64,000 nucleotides of DNA, from NCBI GenBank assembly GCA_001939145.1, contig LSRX01001209.1:5801-69800 (forward strand), read 5' to 3'. The DNA is from Symbiodinium microadriaticum (Eukaryota > Sar > Dinophyceae > Suessiales > Symbiodiniaceae). Within the stretch, counting starts at the first letter, position 1. Each line of letters opens with the position of its first letter. Positions 9,247 to 20,100 of this stretch are shown here, in pieces. The notes beneath the pieces are model-generated. The model made no database searches. It had not been told where the DNA came from and was given only the letters and a program-made list of their open reading frames with translations. A program made the translations under genes and the position numbers.

Positions 9247-10120
9247 AACGGCTTCACAGCCTTGCGCAACAGCACGACTCCCGGTGCCACAACAACTACG
9301 ACAAGTAAGCCGTCCAGTACAACATCCACGGAGGCCTCAAAGACGACCACTGAGAAGTCGACCACAACTACCAAGAAGGCCACGACAGCAACGACCACCC
9401 GCCCAGCGACCACCACCACCACCAAGCGTGCTGTGACGTTCGACATTGTCACTACGAAGCCTCCTCCCCTTGCGGCTCCCGTGCTTAGCCACGCCCCACC
9501 GGTGACGTTGCCATCGGACATGTCTCACGACCAGCACGACCACATGAATGGGGACGAGTGGAACGCCCACATCTCTGACCACTGGGGCATGCACGGTGGA
9601 GGTCATGAGCCAGTACAGGAAACAGAACCCTGGAGCATCCACACAGATGCAGGTGCTGCTGAGCATGATGAAGCTGATGGATGGCACGACGTCCTTCAGC
9701 ACGGAGACGACGACCATGCCAGCCATCCCATGCCAGAGGATGACATGCACCACATTGATGACATACACCACATGGATCCCATGGTCCATGAACCAGAGGA
9801 AATGCACCACATGGATGACATACACCACATGGATCCCATGGTCCATGAACCAGAGGAAATGCACCACATGGATGACATACACCACATGGATCCCATGGTC
9901 CATGAGCCCGAGGAAATGGAGCACGAGCTGCCACATGTGCATATTTCAGTCGAGCCGCCAGCTTCTGGCTCTCCACCTCTGGCTGTGGAAGACTATGACC
10001 ATCCCATGGCTCCGGTGGCACCGCCGACCCCTCCGCTGACGGATCAGGCCATGAAAGATTCCTCAGCTGCTGGAGAGGAGGCAGCAGATGCTGCAATGCA
10101 GATGGGCTGCTTGATCTGCA
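9247..10120 (+). CDS. Thr-rich stalk and His/Met-rich repeat exon of a large surface protein
   Basis: The exon starts after the acceptor GGCACAG. It encodes about 60 residues of Thr/Ser/Lys mucin-like linker, a Pro-rich hinge, then a His-, Asp- and Met-rich segment (SHDQHDHMNGDEW, GMHGGGHEP) and three exact 19-residue units of the form MHHMDDIHHMDPMVHEPEE. The spacing of His and Met suggests binding of transition metals such as Cu, Zn or Ni, but this is inference. A Pro-rich acidic segment (SVEPPASGSPPL to AGEEAADAAMQ) follows. The exon end is uncertain: the frame stays open to 10566, but after about 10130 the composition changes, and a GT donor at AAATCAG|GTTCAC is likely. Downstream exons of similar His-rich style (13861, 14332) suggest one long gene. 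Confidence 0.65.
9745..9915 (+). repeat. three tandem 57-bp in-frame repeats
   Basis: Units lie at 9745-9801, 9802-9858 and 9859-9915, each coding 19 residues. They differ by only a few bases (ATT for ATG in the first unit, AGCCCGAG for AACCAGAG in the third), which indicates recent in-frame expansion. Confidence 0.9.
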
Positions 10121-10365
10121 GCTTAAATCAGGTTCACGGCGTCCCGCCATGCTCAATCTTCCAATGCTGTGAAGCTCCATTCTGTGTCTGTCAGGCTTGC
10201 CAGCGGAACGACAAGCTTCTGTTGCTGCTGCAGCTGCGGCGGCGGCTGCCGCAGCCGATGGAATGCCAGCCGGCAATATTTATTAACAGCCAAAAGCCCA
10301 GCGGTCAGGCATTTTGCATGGGATGCTTGCCGAGGAGCCATGACCAGCAAGCGGCTGCAGCGAAG

Positions 10366-10493
10366 GCCGTGACTGGGATTCCCGCTTTGTGGAGCTTGTT
10401 GTGCATTTGGGCCAGGAAGCTGCCGATCATGCTCGCTGGTCTGCGGGCACAAGCTCCACCCAGCCGCCAATCCCAGAGCACTTTGAGGAGAAC
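10366..10493 (+). CDS. unknown exon of the large 9-21 kb gene
   Basis: Between the acceptor GCAGCGAAG and the donor CCG|GTTCATG the frame reads GRDWDSRFVELVVHLGQEAA, then DHARWSAGTSSTQPPIPEHFEEN. The amphipathic helix followed by a Pro-rich linker looks like real coding sequence, but no family is recognised. It is preceded near 10190-10280 by an Ala-run segment (LPAERQASVA and eleven Ala) that may be another exon. Confidence 0.45.
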
Positions 10494-10801
10494 CGGTTCA
10501 TGTCGTGCTTTTGATGGTTCTGGGTCCGGTCGTTCTGCAACCCTTTGCAATAACGTGGAGTCATAAAATCCAGGACCCCACAATCGAGACTTGGCCGATG
10601 ACGTTCAAAGCGAAAGGCTGCCACAAGGCACCTTGGAAACACTTGTCAGCCCCACGAATATTTGTCACTCTGTCCGAGTCCAAGGGAACGCCATGAATCA
10701 TCTTTACGACGTGACCTTGTAGCTTTTCTAAAGTCGATGCAGGCTGCCTGTGGCCCTATTGATGGGTTCAGAGCTCAGCCAGGGCGGAGGGCTGTGCATA
10801 G

Positions 10802-10930
10802 CTCGCTTCGTCGAGGAGGAAGGAGCTTCGGGAACTTGCGTGTGACCGCTTCTTTGTCAGGCTGTTCCATGAGGTTGGCGAGAACGAGGGCCATCCGATG
10901 TATGCCAAAGACGGTGAGGAGGACGCATCA
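10802..10930 (+). CDS. unknown 43-codon exon
   Basis: The acceptor is GTGCATAG; the exon is exactly 43 codons, phase 0 at both ends, and a GC donor follows (GCATCA|GCCTCG). It reads LASSRRKELRELACDRFFVR, then LFHEVGENEGHPMYAKDGEEDAS. It precedes the first GWW-type domain and probably belongs to the same gene. No domain name can be given. Confidence 0.5.
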
Positions 10931-11005
10931 GCCTCGTGATCCTAAAGCCTGAACCAACGGAACCCGGTCTAGGAACCAACCGAACTGCTGGGCCACCGCT
11001 CCGAG

Positions 11006-11502
11006 GTGACATTGTACTTCCTCAATCACGAGAACATGGCCAAGAGGGGTTGGTGGGTGGGCAAATTTCCAGGCTCTACGACGACGTCTTGCGGCTGCAA
11101 TGGAGGAGTTGATCCAATGAGATTGTCGAGTTTGGAGATGTCAAAACAGTACTGGAGCCCAAACCCCTGCTTTTCTCCGCTGTCCTTTCGCTTCCGATTG
11201 CTGCCCAACAATGCCGGGAGAGGGGGGAGGGGAGGGGAGGGGATGCTGATGATGAAGATGTGACTGAGGGCAAACACAACTATCTGAAGGTGAAGAGAAA
11301 ATTGAGCTTCAGAAGGTGACGATGACCATGATGGTTCACACACGTTAAAGCAATGGCGAGGTATGCCTTCAATCCGTCGGAGGTCTGGGCCTCGGAAGCG
11401 AGAGTGCAGGGCTCTCTTCTGGCTGGGTCTCCCGGTCTTCGCGAGGATGTGCTGCCTCCTATGTTTGGATGGCATGTGCCATGGGACAGCCCGCTCCCAT
11501 AC
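11006..11502 (+). CDS. GWW...PPxxGWxVPW domain, copy 1 (three exons)
   Basis: Exon A (11006-11072) reads VTLYFLNHENMAKRGWWVGK and ends with a GC donor in phase 1. The middle exon (11351-11382) reads MARYAFNPSE. Exon B (11446-11502), after an intron starting GTCTGG, reads DVLPPMFGWHVPWDSPLPY and ends at a GT donor. The same three blocks with the same intron phases recur at 13298-13610, and an intron-lost version at 15410-15718. I recall GWW and PPxxGWxVPxDGPVD patterns from unannotated dinoflagellate proteins; no named family is claimed. An extracellular sugar- or ligand-binding module is one possibility. Confidence 0.6.
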
Positions 11503-11766
11503 GTGGGCTTGGAGTTTGTCAAGACAGCATCTCGGTTCAACAGAGCCTGGCACAACTTGATGCCTGGAATTATACTCGTCCCCGACCCTCAAACAGGAAG
11601 ATCACGGGGCAGAGTTCGACAAGGCATCGCCAAGCAATCGCTGAATGTGCATGCGAGATCTGTGATCCCCATCACTCCTTGAGCTTGGAGGCACCAAAAG
11701 AAAGCAACCACAGCCACATGCCGCCAGAGGCAAAGTTATGTTAACACACTTCCTGCTGGTTTTGGC

Positions 11767-12117
11767 TTGGCTGGTGCCTGGTGGAGGGCACTTGTCTCAC
11801 TGCGCTCGTGGAAGGAATGGGTGCGCACTGCGGAGCATCTGGAACATCTGGAGCATTCGGAGCATTTGCCAACGGAGCCCATGCCAGCCTACGAAGCAAG
11901 TCACTGCCTCAACGAGAGTGTTGCTCCGAAGGGCTCCTGGGCGCCTTGGATGCAACAGTCGGTACTGCAAAGGCAAAAGCGGAATGTTGGGACTCCAGGA
12001 GACAGCGTTGGGCTTTTGCTTAGGTTGTCTACAATGGCACCGACGGAGCTCATTCTCAGCTGCCCGCTTCGGCCTTATTTAAACGATTTGGTGAGGTGGC
12101 CGGGTGAAGTTCTGTAG
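11767..12117 (+). CDS. possible His/Glu-rich linker exon
   Basis: The frame contains TAEHLEHLEHSEHLPTEP, then MPAYEASHCLNESVAPKGSW. The EHLEHLEHSEHL repeat matches the His-rich style of the neighbouring exons, so part of this ORF may be exonic. Boundaries are unknown and the rest of the ORF looks random. Confidence 0.3.
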   Translation: MAGAWWRALVSLRSWKEWVRTAEHLEHLEHSEHLPTEPMPAYEASHCLNESVAPKGSWAPWMQQSVLQRQKRNVGTPGDSVGLLLRLSTMAPTELILSCPLRPYLNDLVRWPGEVL

Positions 12118-12372
12118 ACTTCGGGAGGATAAGGGTGCATCCACGGAGGCCTTCTGCAAAGGATTCGACTCCAATGCGCTTGTGCCGGAGGTGGGTGGCC
12201 GGATCCGCCTGTCTCGATTCCAGCAGCACCTTGCAGTGATTCAAAGCCAATGGGCTTGACAGGAATGCTGCCACATCCCGAACCTGCCGAACATTTTCAG
12301 CGTCAAGTTCGAGGAGGTCTACGTTCAGCATGGCGAATGTGCCAGCATTGAAGGTCACGGCTTGGATCTCAG

Positions 12373-12507
12373 ATGGAAGACAACGATTTTCGCAAGTGGA
12401 TGAACTCCATGCCCACGCTTGCACCAAGGCCTGTTCCTGGAGTCGTTCAAAATAAAGTTGAGATGCAACAGCCTCCAGACTTCAATGCCTTCTCCAATTC
12501 TCGGCTG
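12373..12507 (+). CDS. unknown 45-codon exon
   Basis: Acceptor TGGATCTCAG and donor CGGCTG|GTGAGG bound a phase-0 exon of 45 codons. It reads MEDNDFRKWMNSMPTLAPRP, then VPGVVQNKVEMQQPPDFNAF. The classic GT donor and clean frame make it one of the better-supported small exons here. Function unknown. Confidence 0.55.
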
Positions 12508-12671
12508 GTGAGGAAGTCGTGCAGATGCACCTAGGTGACAATTCCATCATTTACGGGCATGATTGCAATGCGGGCTGCCAATGTGGATCCGAGCATGTCT
12601 ACCAGCACGGATGCCTGGAGCTTAGATGCCAAGAAGGGGCCACATGCCGGCGCTCACGTTGTGTGAAGAGT

Positions 12672-12930
12672 TGTCGAAATCCGCCGCCCGAAGGCTACCG
12701 TGGAGTTGATCGGATTCCGTCAACGACGTGGTTCTTCATCGTGGGCGGCTGTGAGTGTGATTCGGGGCTGCCAACTCCATACCAGGCACCGTGCGCTGCA
12801 TGTTGAATGGCATGGTGCACAGGGAGTTCAGAAGCTTCTCTGCTCGTTGTCGAACTACGAGGCCATCACGGGCCACGCAGGGCCGGAGCTGCACATTGAC
12901 GAGCTTCCCGCCCTGGAGGCCAGTGATCAG
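12672..12930 (+). CDS. unknown exon
   Basis: The open frame reads VVEIRRPKATVELIGFRQRR, then WAAVSVIRG, LHVEWHGAQGVQKLLCSLSN and ELHIDELPALEASDQ. It has beta-strand-like alternation followed by a helix. A competing Cys-rich frame just upstream (12519-12680) and a frame VTIPSFTGMIAMRAANVDPS from 12534 are also open, so boundaries remain open. Confidence 0.4.
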
Positions 12931-13174
12931 AAGAGCTACCGGACCCGTGAAGCGGGGTTCGGTTCAGGTTGAGGGGCTCTTTGTGCTTTTGAGCTTGGTC
13001 AAACGGGGGTTGTAGAACTGAAGTGAGTTGAGGGCACGTGCTCGGCAGGTGAGCGGTGGCCAGGATCCGACAACTGCACATGTTATTGTCGGGTGGGCTG
13101 CTCAGCATGTGGTGTGGAGTCGCGAGTCAGCACTTTAACTAATGAGTTCTGGAGTCCTAGACGCGAGCAGTCAG

Positions 13175-13610
13175 GATCTACAAGCCTGTCGGCATCCACC
13201 ATGACAAGCCGAGCTTCAAGAAGACAGCTTCCTCCACGGAAGACGAGGCAGCCGGGGTGATGCTAAGTTGCAGCAGGCAGAGTGCCTCTAAGATGAGGTT
13301 TCCATCTACTACGGCCCGAGCAGCTCTGGAGAAGCCGAAGGATGGTGGATCGGCTCCGGAGCAGGCCCTCCGAGGGGAGCAGGAAGAGCTTTGCAACAAG
13401 CCATGCCCGTTTTCGGCCGAGGAACTGCACATGTGTATGCGTTCAACCCCAACAAGGCCCGGCATGGATGAGACATGTTCTTACCTACACGAGAATGCCA
13501 CGATGGAGGCTTGTCTGTCTGTGCAGGAGGAGCTACCGCCCTTCAGAGGCTGGAAGGCCCCTTGGTGGAGCGGAGTGGACATGACGGTCAAGGTTGACAT
13601 CGTTGACAAG
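13175..13610 (+). CDS. GWW...PPxxGWxxPW domain, copy 2 (four exons)
   Basis: A linker exon (13175-13256: IYKPVGIHHDKPSFKKTASS, GT donor) joins in phase 0 to exon A (13298-13364: VSIYYGPSSSGEAEGWWIGS). Exon A ends in phase 1 at a GC donor and has the same length, 67 nt, as exon A of copy 1. The middle exon (13422-13456) reads TAHVYAFNPNK. Exon B (13527-13610) reads EELPPFRGWKAPWWSGVDMT and ends before a GC. All three domain introns lie at the positions seen in copy 1. The usual GPVD after the PW motif is altered to SGVD. Confidence 0.65.
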
Positions 13611-13860
13611 GCCTGACCACCAAGGCGTTTGTTCGTTCGTTTGTCTTCTTTTGCTTTTTGAGTACATGTGGTGTGGGGAGACGATGGGAGACAGGCAATA
13701 TACACACGTTCAGTTCAGAAGGCAGGAATGGTGTAGGGATCACGTCATGTGCGCTTACCTCGTCCAGGATCATCATCGCAGCGACACCGTAAGGGACCTC
13801 CAGGCCGTTTCCAGCTGACAGCCGCATATGCACCTGCACGGTCTCTAAGCCCCGCAACAG

Positions 13861-13970
13861 GAGCACGAGGAACATGAGGATCATGATGATCATCATGAGC
13901 ATGAGCCTCACGAGCACGACTTCTCCGACGATCTCGACCCACATGAGGCGGCAGCCTCGCATCGAAGGGG
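13861..13970 (+). CDS. His-rich exon
   Basis: After the acceptor CCGCAACAG the frame reads EHEEHEDHDDHHEHEPHEHD, then FSDDLDPHEAAASHRR. It is a low-complexity, His/Glu/Asp-rich segment like that at 9600-9915, so probably a further metal-binding or spacer part of the same protein. The 3' boundary is not defined. Confidence 0.4.
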
Positions 13971-14331
13971 AAACTCACATTCCGACCTGTCACATTCCGT
14001 CAACCAATCGAGCCTTCACGCGAAGCTGTGGGAACTGCCACTTACCACTGCCACGCCATGGTTGTTGTGCCATCGAGGACGAGGCCATGAAGCCGGAAGA
14101 TGTCATGCCGCTAGAGGCATGTCATGCCCTTTTCGATCTTGCCTCTCTCCCTTCCTTTCCTTACGCGCTTGCGGTTCCCCTCCAAGCTCCACAGGGGAAG
14201 GTTGCCGGACTTAGATTTCCAGAAGTTCTGTATTAATCGACAAGAAATCTCGGCAGGCTTCGCCTGTAACAACAGCGAAGGTCGTAGTTAGTGAACAGTG
14301 GATGCTGATACGTTGGCGACGACCGAAGCAG

Positions 14332-14488
14332 GATCACTCGCATGGCGAACATCACCCAGAGGTGGACCATTTTGCCCCGCCGCCTGGATGCATCGCCTTC
14401 ATGTGGCGCTATCAGATTCATGCCAGGGGTGGTGTTCGGGTTTGCTGGAATTGGGGCTCAGCTCAGGATCATGGATGCTTTTTCCAAG
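14332..14488 (+). CDS. His-rich plus Trp/Cys exon
   Basis: Acceptor CGAAGCAG; the frame reads DHSHGEHHPEVDHFAPPPGC, then IAFMWRYQIHARGGVRVCWN and WGSAQDHGCFFQ, with a GC donor (CCAAG|GCAAAT) in phase 1. The start continues the His-rich spacer, and the rest is a compact Trp/Cys-containing segment, possibly a small extracellular fold with one disulfide. No family is recognised. Confidence 0.45.
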
Positions 14489-15409
14489 GCAAATGAAGGT
14501 ACGAATCAGCAGCACCTTGGCCGGTGGGTGACCTGTGTATGTCTACATAGCAGGAGTGGAGCAGGTAGCTGCAGACTGAATTTGTCCGAGCCCGAGGATC
14601 CTAAAAGCTTTGAAAGCAATGATGGAGCACATGAAGGCTGGTGGTCCCTGTGAGTTGCTGATCTGAGGGGATTCGTGTATGGTTGCTTGCCAGGACGTCG
14701 AGAAGACTGTGGAGGAAATGCAGGCACGCATGTATCTTTGCGGGGGCTAGCTGTTCGAAGCTCCTTTCTCCCAGAATTTCGTGTTCTCAGGAAGAGATGC
14801 ACCCCGTCTCGCCTGTACATCCCTTGGACGAGGCAACGTCTTCAGCGTGCAAACTATGAAGCTTGCGTGCTCTGTTTGTGGCAGGCCGAAAATGCTTCCT
14901 TCTTGTCGGCCAAAGCTCTAACCGCCAGCGGTCGCTGCCTGACAGTCGCACCAATTCCCTGCAAGCTCCAACGCTGATTTCAATCCAGGCTGTTCCACGG
15001 AAGCGATGCGTGACAAGATAGAAGGGCTGCTCAGATCAATATGCTGTGGTGATCTGCATGCAAATCAGCCACGGCCGTGTGCGAAGGAAATTCTCGCCGG
15101 CGGGATTTTACCTGGGGCATCCAGTGTACCACAGGCCTCGCTGCCCCGATGTGCATCTGCTACAGTAGTTAATGAAAGGTCCGCTGCGCTTCTTTGACGT
15201 GCTTCATGCATCCATGCGTCGACTTATATACTAAACAATACGACTTCCTATGAAGCCCGTGCATCTGTGCTCGTCTTTTGACTTTGAGCCTTGAGTTGCG
15301 GCACGTGGTGCGTTTTGCGCGCCACATGGGGCAGGCAGTCTGGAGGGCATGTCCGAAGCTCGGTGAGGGGATGTCGAGGCTTGTCTCGTCGGGTTCCTCT
15401 CTGTCCAAG

Positions 15410-15718
15410 GTGCTTATCTACTACCACCACGATGGAGATGATGCCAGTCTTCACGGATGGTGGTTCGGACCTGACACGATGGAATTCGGAACCAGCCAGA
15501 ATTGGGCCTTCAACAGCGAGGCCTGGAGTTTCGAAGATGGGCATGTAGAAGTCAAGAACACTACGACGGTGTTAGCGGTTGCGAGAATCGCAGCCTTTAC
15601 TGCAAGAGGGTTCGAAGCTGATGGCTCCCTGCGACTGCAGGATTCCGTGACTCCTCCACTCTCCGGCTGGCACGTGCCATGGAACGGGCCAGTGGATCCG
15701 GCTTTCAAGCTTACAGAG
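15410..15718 (+). CDS. GWW...PPxxGWxVPW domain, copy 3 (two exons)
   Basis: Exon 15410-15520 (acceptor GTCCAAG) reads VLIYYHHDGDDASLHGWWFG, then PDTMEFGTSQNWAFNSE, so the intron that splits copies 1 and 2 after GWWxG is absent here. The second intron is retained: 15521-15640, GC...AG, 120 nt, phase 0 after the Glu. Exon 15641-15718 reads DSVTPPLSGWHVPWNGPVDP, then AFKLTE before a GC donor. It is the best preserved copy and shows the complete core PPxxGWxVPWNGPVD. Confidence 0.7.
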
Positions 15719-16487
15719 GCAGGGCGAAGCGCGATCGAAGCTTGTGGATCGAAGGGAGAAAAAAAAAGCCCAAGCTTCGGGAGTTTTCGAGGGGTGCAGC
15801 TGCCCAAGATTTTGGGTGTCAGGGCGGTTCTTACGAGCTGTGTCGCCTCCATGGTCCTCAGACCCGTGCCCGTTCTTCAGGCGGCAGAGGAGGCTATGAG
15901 CATCGTCAAGAATCACAGTACGCCTCCTGAGGCATTGCAAGCCTCCGAATGTCCGGGGTGGCGAGCTAGTCTTAGGTCAGAAGGGGAAATGGGCTGTTTG
16001 CAAACACTCCAACTTCGTGTTGTTCAATCGGACGCCAGGAGCACATCGAGGAGCCAATGCAAGTCCCCACAGATGGTGATCCTCTTCCGCCTGAGCCGAC
16101 CCCGCCCGTCTCTGCAGATGCCTCGGTTCTGTGATAGAGGCTGATGCACTTCACACTCCAAACGGGGACAATGATGAATGGGGCTTTTCACCATGATGCT
16201 TTTCAGCGGCGAGTGCAGCAGTGACTGTTTTCATAGACCTAGCTTCAGGAAAGGCCCGAGCACGCCAATCTGGTTCCTCCATCGGCGAACAAGGCGCGAC
16301 GGCATTCGCTTGCCACCCCCGGGCGATGGAAGAACTTGGCCCTCTTGCAGGACCTGAACCCTGAGCAGGCGCGTGAGGCTGGGAACCCCCATCGACGAGC
16401 TCCTTTTCGCTTTTCGCTGGCCCTGCCCTGAAGTGCTGAGGTTATCCAGGACCAGGCCAAGATGATTGCGGCAGCCTCCTCAGCAGC

Positions 16488-16666
16488 AACGCGCCAGTCC
16501 TGAGCCGTTCCCGATCTTCAAGCGAAAAGTGCACCGAGGCCGCTGTCAAGCAGCTGCGACTTGGACGCCTCCAGCCACTGTTCCAAAACTCGGCCGAAGC
16601 CGACGACCCTCTCAGGTCAAGCGGCAAGGACCTGGCAGACCTGGTCTTCGAAGCTCGGAGAATCCA
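16488..16666 (+). CDS. unknown helical exon
   Basis: It reads SRSSSEKCTEAAVKQLRLGR, then LQPLFQNSAEADDPLRSSGK and DLADLVFEARRIQ, and ends at a consensus GTAAGT donor in phase 2. A Ser-rich start is followed by two helices. It probably belongs to the same transcription unit as the flanking exons, but a separate gene is not excluded. Confidence 0.45.
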
Positions 16667-16744
16667 GTAAGTCCCGCATGAACCGCGAGTAACCCCTTCA
16701 GACCCGAGCCCAACACCTCGGATGGCAGAGTGCTTCTATCACCG

Positions 16745-17205
16745 CAAGATGTGGTGCTTACAATCCACGAACAGCGGACGGAGCCGAGGGTATCGACACG
16801 AAGATCATCCCCCACGAGCCACCCAGCGATGAGTTCATTGCGCGACTTGCACAGGATCGGCTCGTTGGTGGAAGCCCGTTTGGATGCATAACAACATACC
16901 GACAGCGGCAGGATCCAAAGCTTGCAAAGAAGGCGCTCGAAAAGCTCGTCGTTCACTTAGGGCTTAGGGCAGTCAGTGAGCACGGAATTCATGGATGCGA
17001 GCCCGAGGTCACGGTCCTGTCGGAAGCCAATCGAAGATTGGAGTCAGGGGAGGCCCGTCTGCCGCACGGCAGAACTGCAGCGGGACCAAAGTATCCTCGT
17101 CGGTCCATGCAGGCCTTCGCTGACGAGATCTTCGGGCGCCACATGGACAAGTGGTCTGCCGAGGTGCCTCTTATGTACGATTACCCTACCTCACCAGATG
17201 CCCAT
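16745..17205 (+). CDS. unknown long exon
   Basis: A stop-free frame runs through ADGAEGIDTKIIPHEPPSDE, FIARLAQDRLVGGSPFGC, KLAKKALEKLVVHLGLRAVS, EVTVLSEANRRLESGEARLP and SMQAFADEIFGRHMDKWSAE. Composition and periodicity look genuinely coding. It lacks an ATG, as expected for an internal exon; the 5' boundary is not resolved because two frames are open at 16705-16790. It ends at a GC or GT donor near 17205-17220. No family is recognised. Confidence 0.5.
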
Positions 17206-17789
17206 GATGATTGTGATAATGTAGTTTTGAAGATCAGGATGCACTGCTGTGCATTTGCACAGGCCGAGCCGAATGTCACAGAGGTCTCCGCAATTGCCTC
17301 CACAACTTCGACAGTTTCTCGGATTGTATATGGACCGGCGAAACTAGTCTCGTTTCCGGAGGCTCATGCATGATAGCTTCTCGTCAGACTGTCGCACCCT
17401 CCGGCACGGAGCCGCCGATCGAGAACTCGGCTGCCGCGCCGCTGCTCAAGACTGTCGACAAGGCAGGCGGCTGTTGGAGGGGCCAGTGCAGAATTCAGTT
17501 GTCTTGGCAAGTGATCCAATGCATCACTGTCAGATAATCAAAGACCAGTCCCTGTTTGCTTGATCCAACAAAAGAGTGTGAACATTGACGCATATTGACG
17601 CAGAGCAGAGGATGTAAGACGTAGGACCAGCGGAAGATACGCTTTCATGTTTCATAGTTGCTCAGCCTTTGTACTAGGTAGCTACTGCTGCCAATGCAGC
17701 AGCGGAGAAGGCCAGGAAGTGGAAGGCGGCGACGAGTTTCTCGAGTTTCTTCAGCTCAGCATGTGCCGCGATGTTGCGGTGGCCACTTT

Positions 17790-20100
17790 GAGGCTGCAGA
17801 GATTGCAGAAGCCCAAGCCCAACATGAAGCAGAGCAGGCGAGCACACTGTGTGATGCCGCTGATAGCCATTGCCCACACCACGTGCATGCATGGCGTGGG
17901 TAGCCAACCTGTCAGGCTTTGCATGTTTCCTTCTGTCTCGGATGGTTACGGATAGTTGTCCTTGCAATGAATAACTGCTGGCAGTTGTGCTTGCGGCAAG
18001 ATGTGCTACATCAGCTAGTTATGCACCAGTGGAACGCGGAGCCAGACTGCAGCAGTTCAACAATGAAGGACAGCAGTGTAGATTGCGGTCCAAGCTCTCC
18101 GTACAGGCCAAGAAGGAAGTGGAGACGATGACCGTTCAGGCCGCAAAAGAGGAAGCAGAGAAGGCCTCTCGGAGAAGCTTTTGCCTCCGTCTCCGAGCAA
18201 GCCCAGGGCTCCTTGCGGACAGGCCATAGAGCAAGCAGCCGATGAGGAAGCAAGGGAAGCAAAGCAGGAAGCGACCAAGGAGCTGCCTGTGCCAGCGCTT
18301 GCCAGCTGTCAGACACACTTCTCAAGATTCTCTGAAGCCCCTGAAGGAGGCGGAGTCGGCCGAAGGCGAAGCGAAAGACAAAGCCACCAAGGCCCGCATC
18401 TCTGCGAACCCAAATCCTGACTGAAGCCGAGCTCATCTCACAAGTCTGAGGGGTTGGCACAGGTTGCGGCCGCCAAGCAGAAGCTCGAAGAGTTGAAGGG
18501 CCAGGTTCCAAAGGAAGCGAAGGATGCTGCAGACAAGGAGACCCTCATCTCTGCAAGCCATGCTTAGTTGATCCCCCCCGAACTCGGAGGAGTAGCACGC
18601 AGGGTATTTCGTGAGTTGACCTCACATGGCACTGCCTCCTGACTTTCTATGCAGGCCCTGCATACAGCAGAGGAGCATGTACAAATGAAGGAGGAGAAGG
18701 CGAACGTCCGAGCTCGAACGCAGTTGCATTTTTGGACAGTTCTCGATGTACTCCTGAGAACTCCCGAGCACCACTCGTCGACAGGTGCACGAGGCCAGGT
18801 TCGCCCTGGAGGATTTGGGAGCAGAAGCTCCGCCAGAGGTCAAAGAAGCCGCAGAAGAGGATCGGGAGCCTAGGGCGGACTTCCTCCGGTAATCTGGGTT
18901 GAAGCTGCTTCACGCGCTGCTTCGGCGGCCTGTGCAGGCTTTGTCCAAGGCAGAGGAGGAAGCTGATGCTGCCAAGACCGAGGCACGCCGAGGGCTGTGG
19001 CCCACCGCTCATCGGTCACGCTGATGGTTTCGGGTATCCGTCACTAGGATGGATGCCTTTAGCTGCAACGCTAAATAGCCACCAGCATCCCCTAGCCCGG
19101 TGGCACTTCAGGCGTGGACTCCATGCCCTGCATTCGCTTCTGTAGTGATGTAGTGGTTCACTCAACCAGCCCCTGGGTACATAAGGAGTAGTCAGCGACG
19201 AGACTGCCGAGGAAAAGAGATGGGTCCACGTGCGCCGCTCTTCCTTTCTCTAGACTCACAGAAGGAAGGCTTTAAGTGGCTGGAGGGATGAGACTGGCAG
19301 GAGGATGCAAGCCCATACTACGTTAATTCGGTGATTCCCTATGCTGGTTCGATATCATTTTACAATTGGCAGGGAAAGTACCATAAGTGGAGAAACCCTA
19401 TCAGCCGCTGACTTTAAATCACCTAGACGATGAGTGTGCGATGGCAGAACTGGTGTGCTTGTGGATCCTCGCAGCCCATGCCGTCAGGTCGAAGAAGCAC
19501 AGCACACCCTGGATGCCATGAAGAACACGGTGACGCCCGAGCAACGCCAAGCTGCCGAGAAGGACGGGAGGGGATCTTTGAACAGGCTGGCATGTTCAGA
19601 TAGTGGGCGGGCGAGCCCGATGGGTCCGAAGCAAGCAGCGCGGGAGGAAACAGGACCCTTCAACGATGAAGCGCAAGACAGACCCCGGGATCAAGATCTT
19701 GACTTTTGTCGTTCCCGCCTGCGCTCCAAACATTCCATCACGTCCCCGGGCCCTGAACCTGCCAGGCGCAGTGTATTGCAGTGTGCCTGTTGCTTAGAGA
19801 CGAGGCACGGATCGGCTAGTGACTTGTGACAGGAGCTGGAGCAAGCACAGGAAGAGGCCAAGCAGGCGGAGGCCAAGGCGGGTCGAGCGGGTTTCCGCGC
19901 AATGGATGAGCAGCAGCGGCGCGATTCGAGATGTTGATCTTCGCCTCACGAGGAAAAGCCTTGCTTGCGTTCGCCAGGCCAAGGATGCTGCCAAGAAGGC
20001 CGGCGACATCAAGCTGACCAGCCACGACCCGGCTTCCGACAACGTGCTGTACACTGACAGCCGCGGACTTGCACACGATGGATTGCCCACTGCACGGTGA
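17790..20100 (+). CDS. series of short coiled-coil exons
   Basis: Many short AG-bounded segments code Ala/Glu/Lys heptads. Those seen are: EIAEAQAQHEAEQA (about 17800), VQAAKEEAEKA (about 18130), EQAADEEAREAKQEATKE (about 18235), LKEAESAEGEAKDKATKA (about 18340), VAAAKQKLEELKGQVPKEAK (18463-18549), ALHTAEEHVQMKEEKA (about 18655), VHEARFALEDLGAEAPPEVK (18785-18866), ALSKAEEEADAAKTEA (about 18945), VEEAQHTLDAMKNTVTPEQR (19488-19571), ELEQAQEEAKQAEAKA (about 19832) and AKDAAKKAGDIKLTSHDP (about 19980). Several share LxxL...PxExKxAAEKD, so they probably arose by exon duplication. They would form a long rod between the GWW domains and the membrane. Exact splicing is unknown. Confidence 0.55.

Noticed and set aside
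9337..9942. Val/Met/Trp/His-rich minus-strand ORFs opposite the His repeats
   Set aside because: Antisense shadows of the tandem 57-bp coding repeats.
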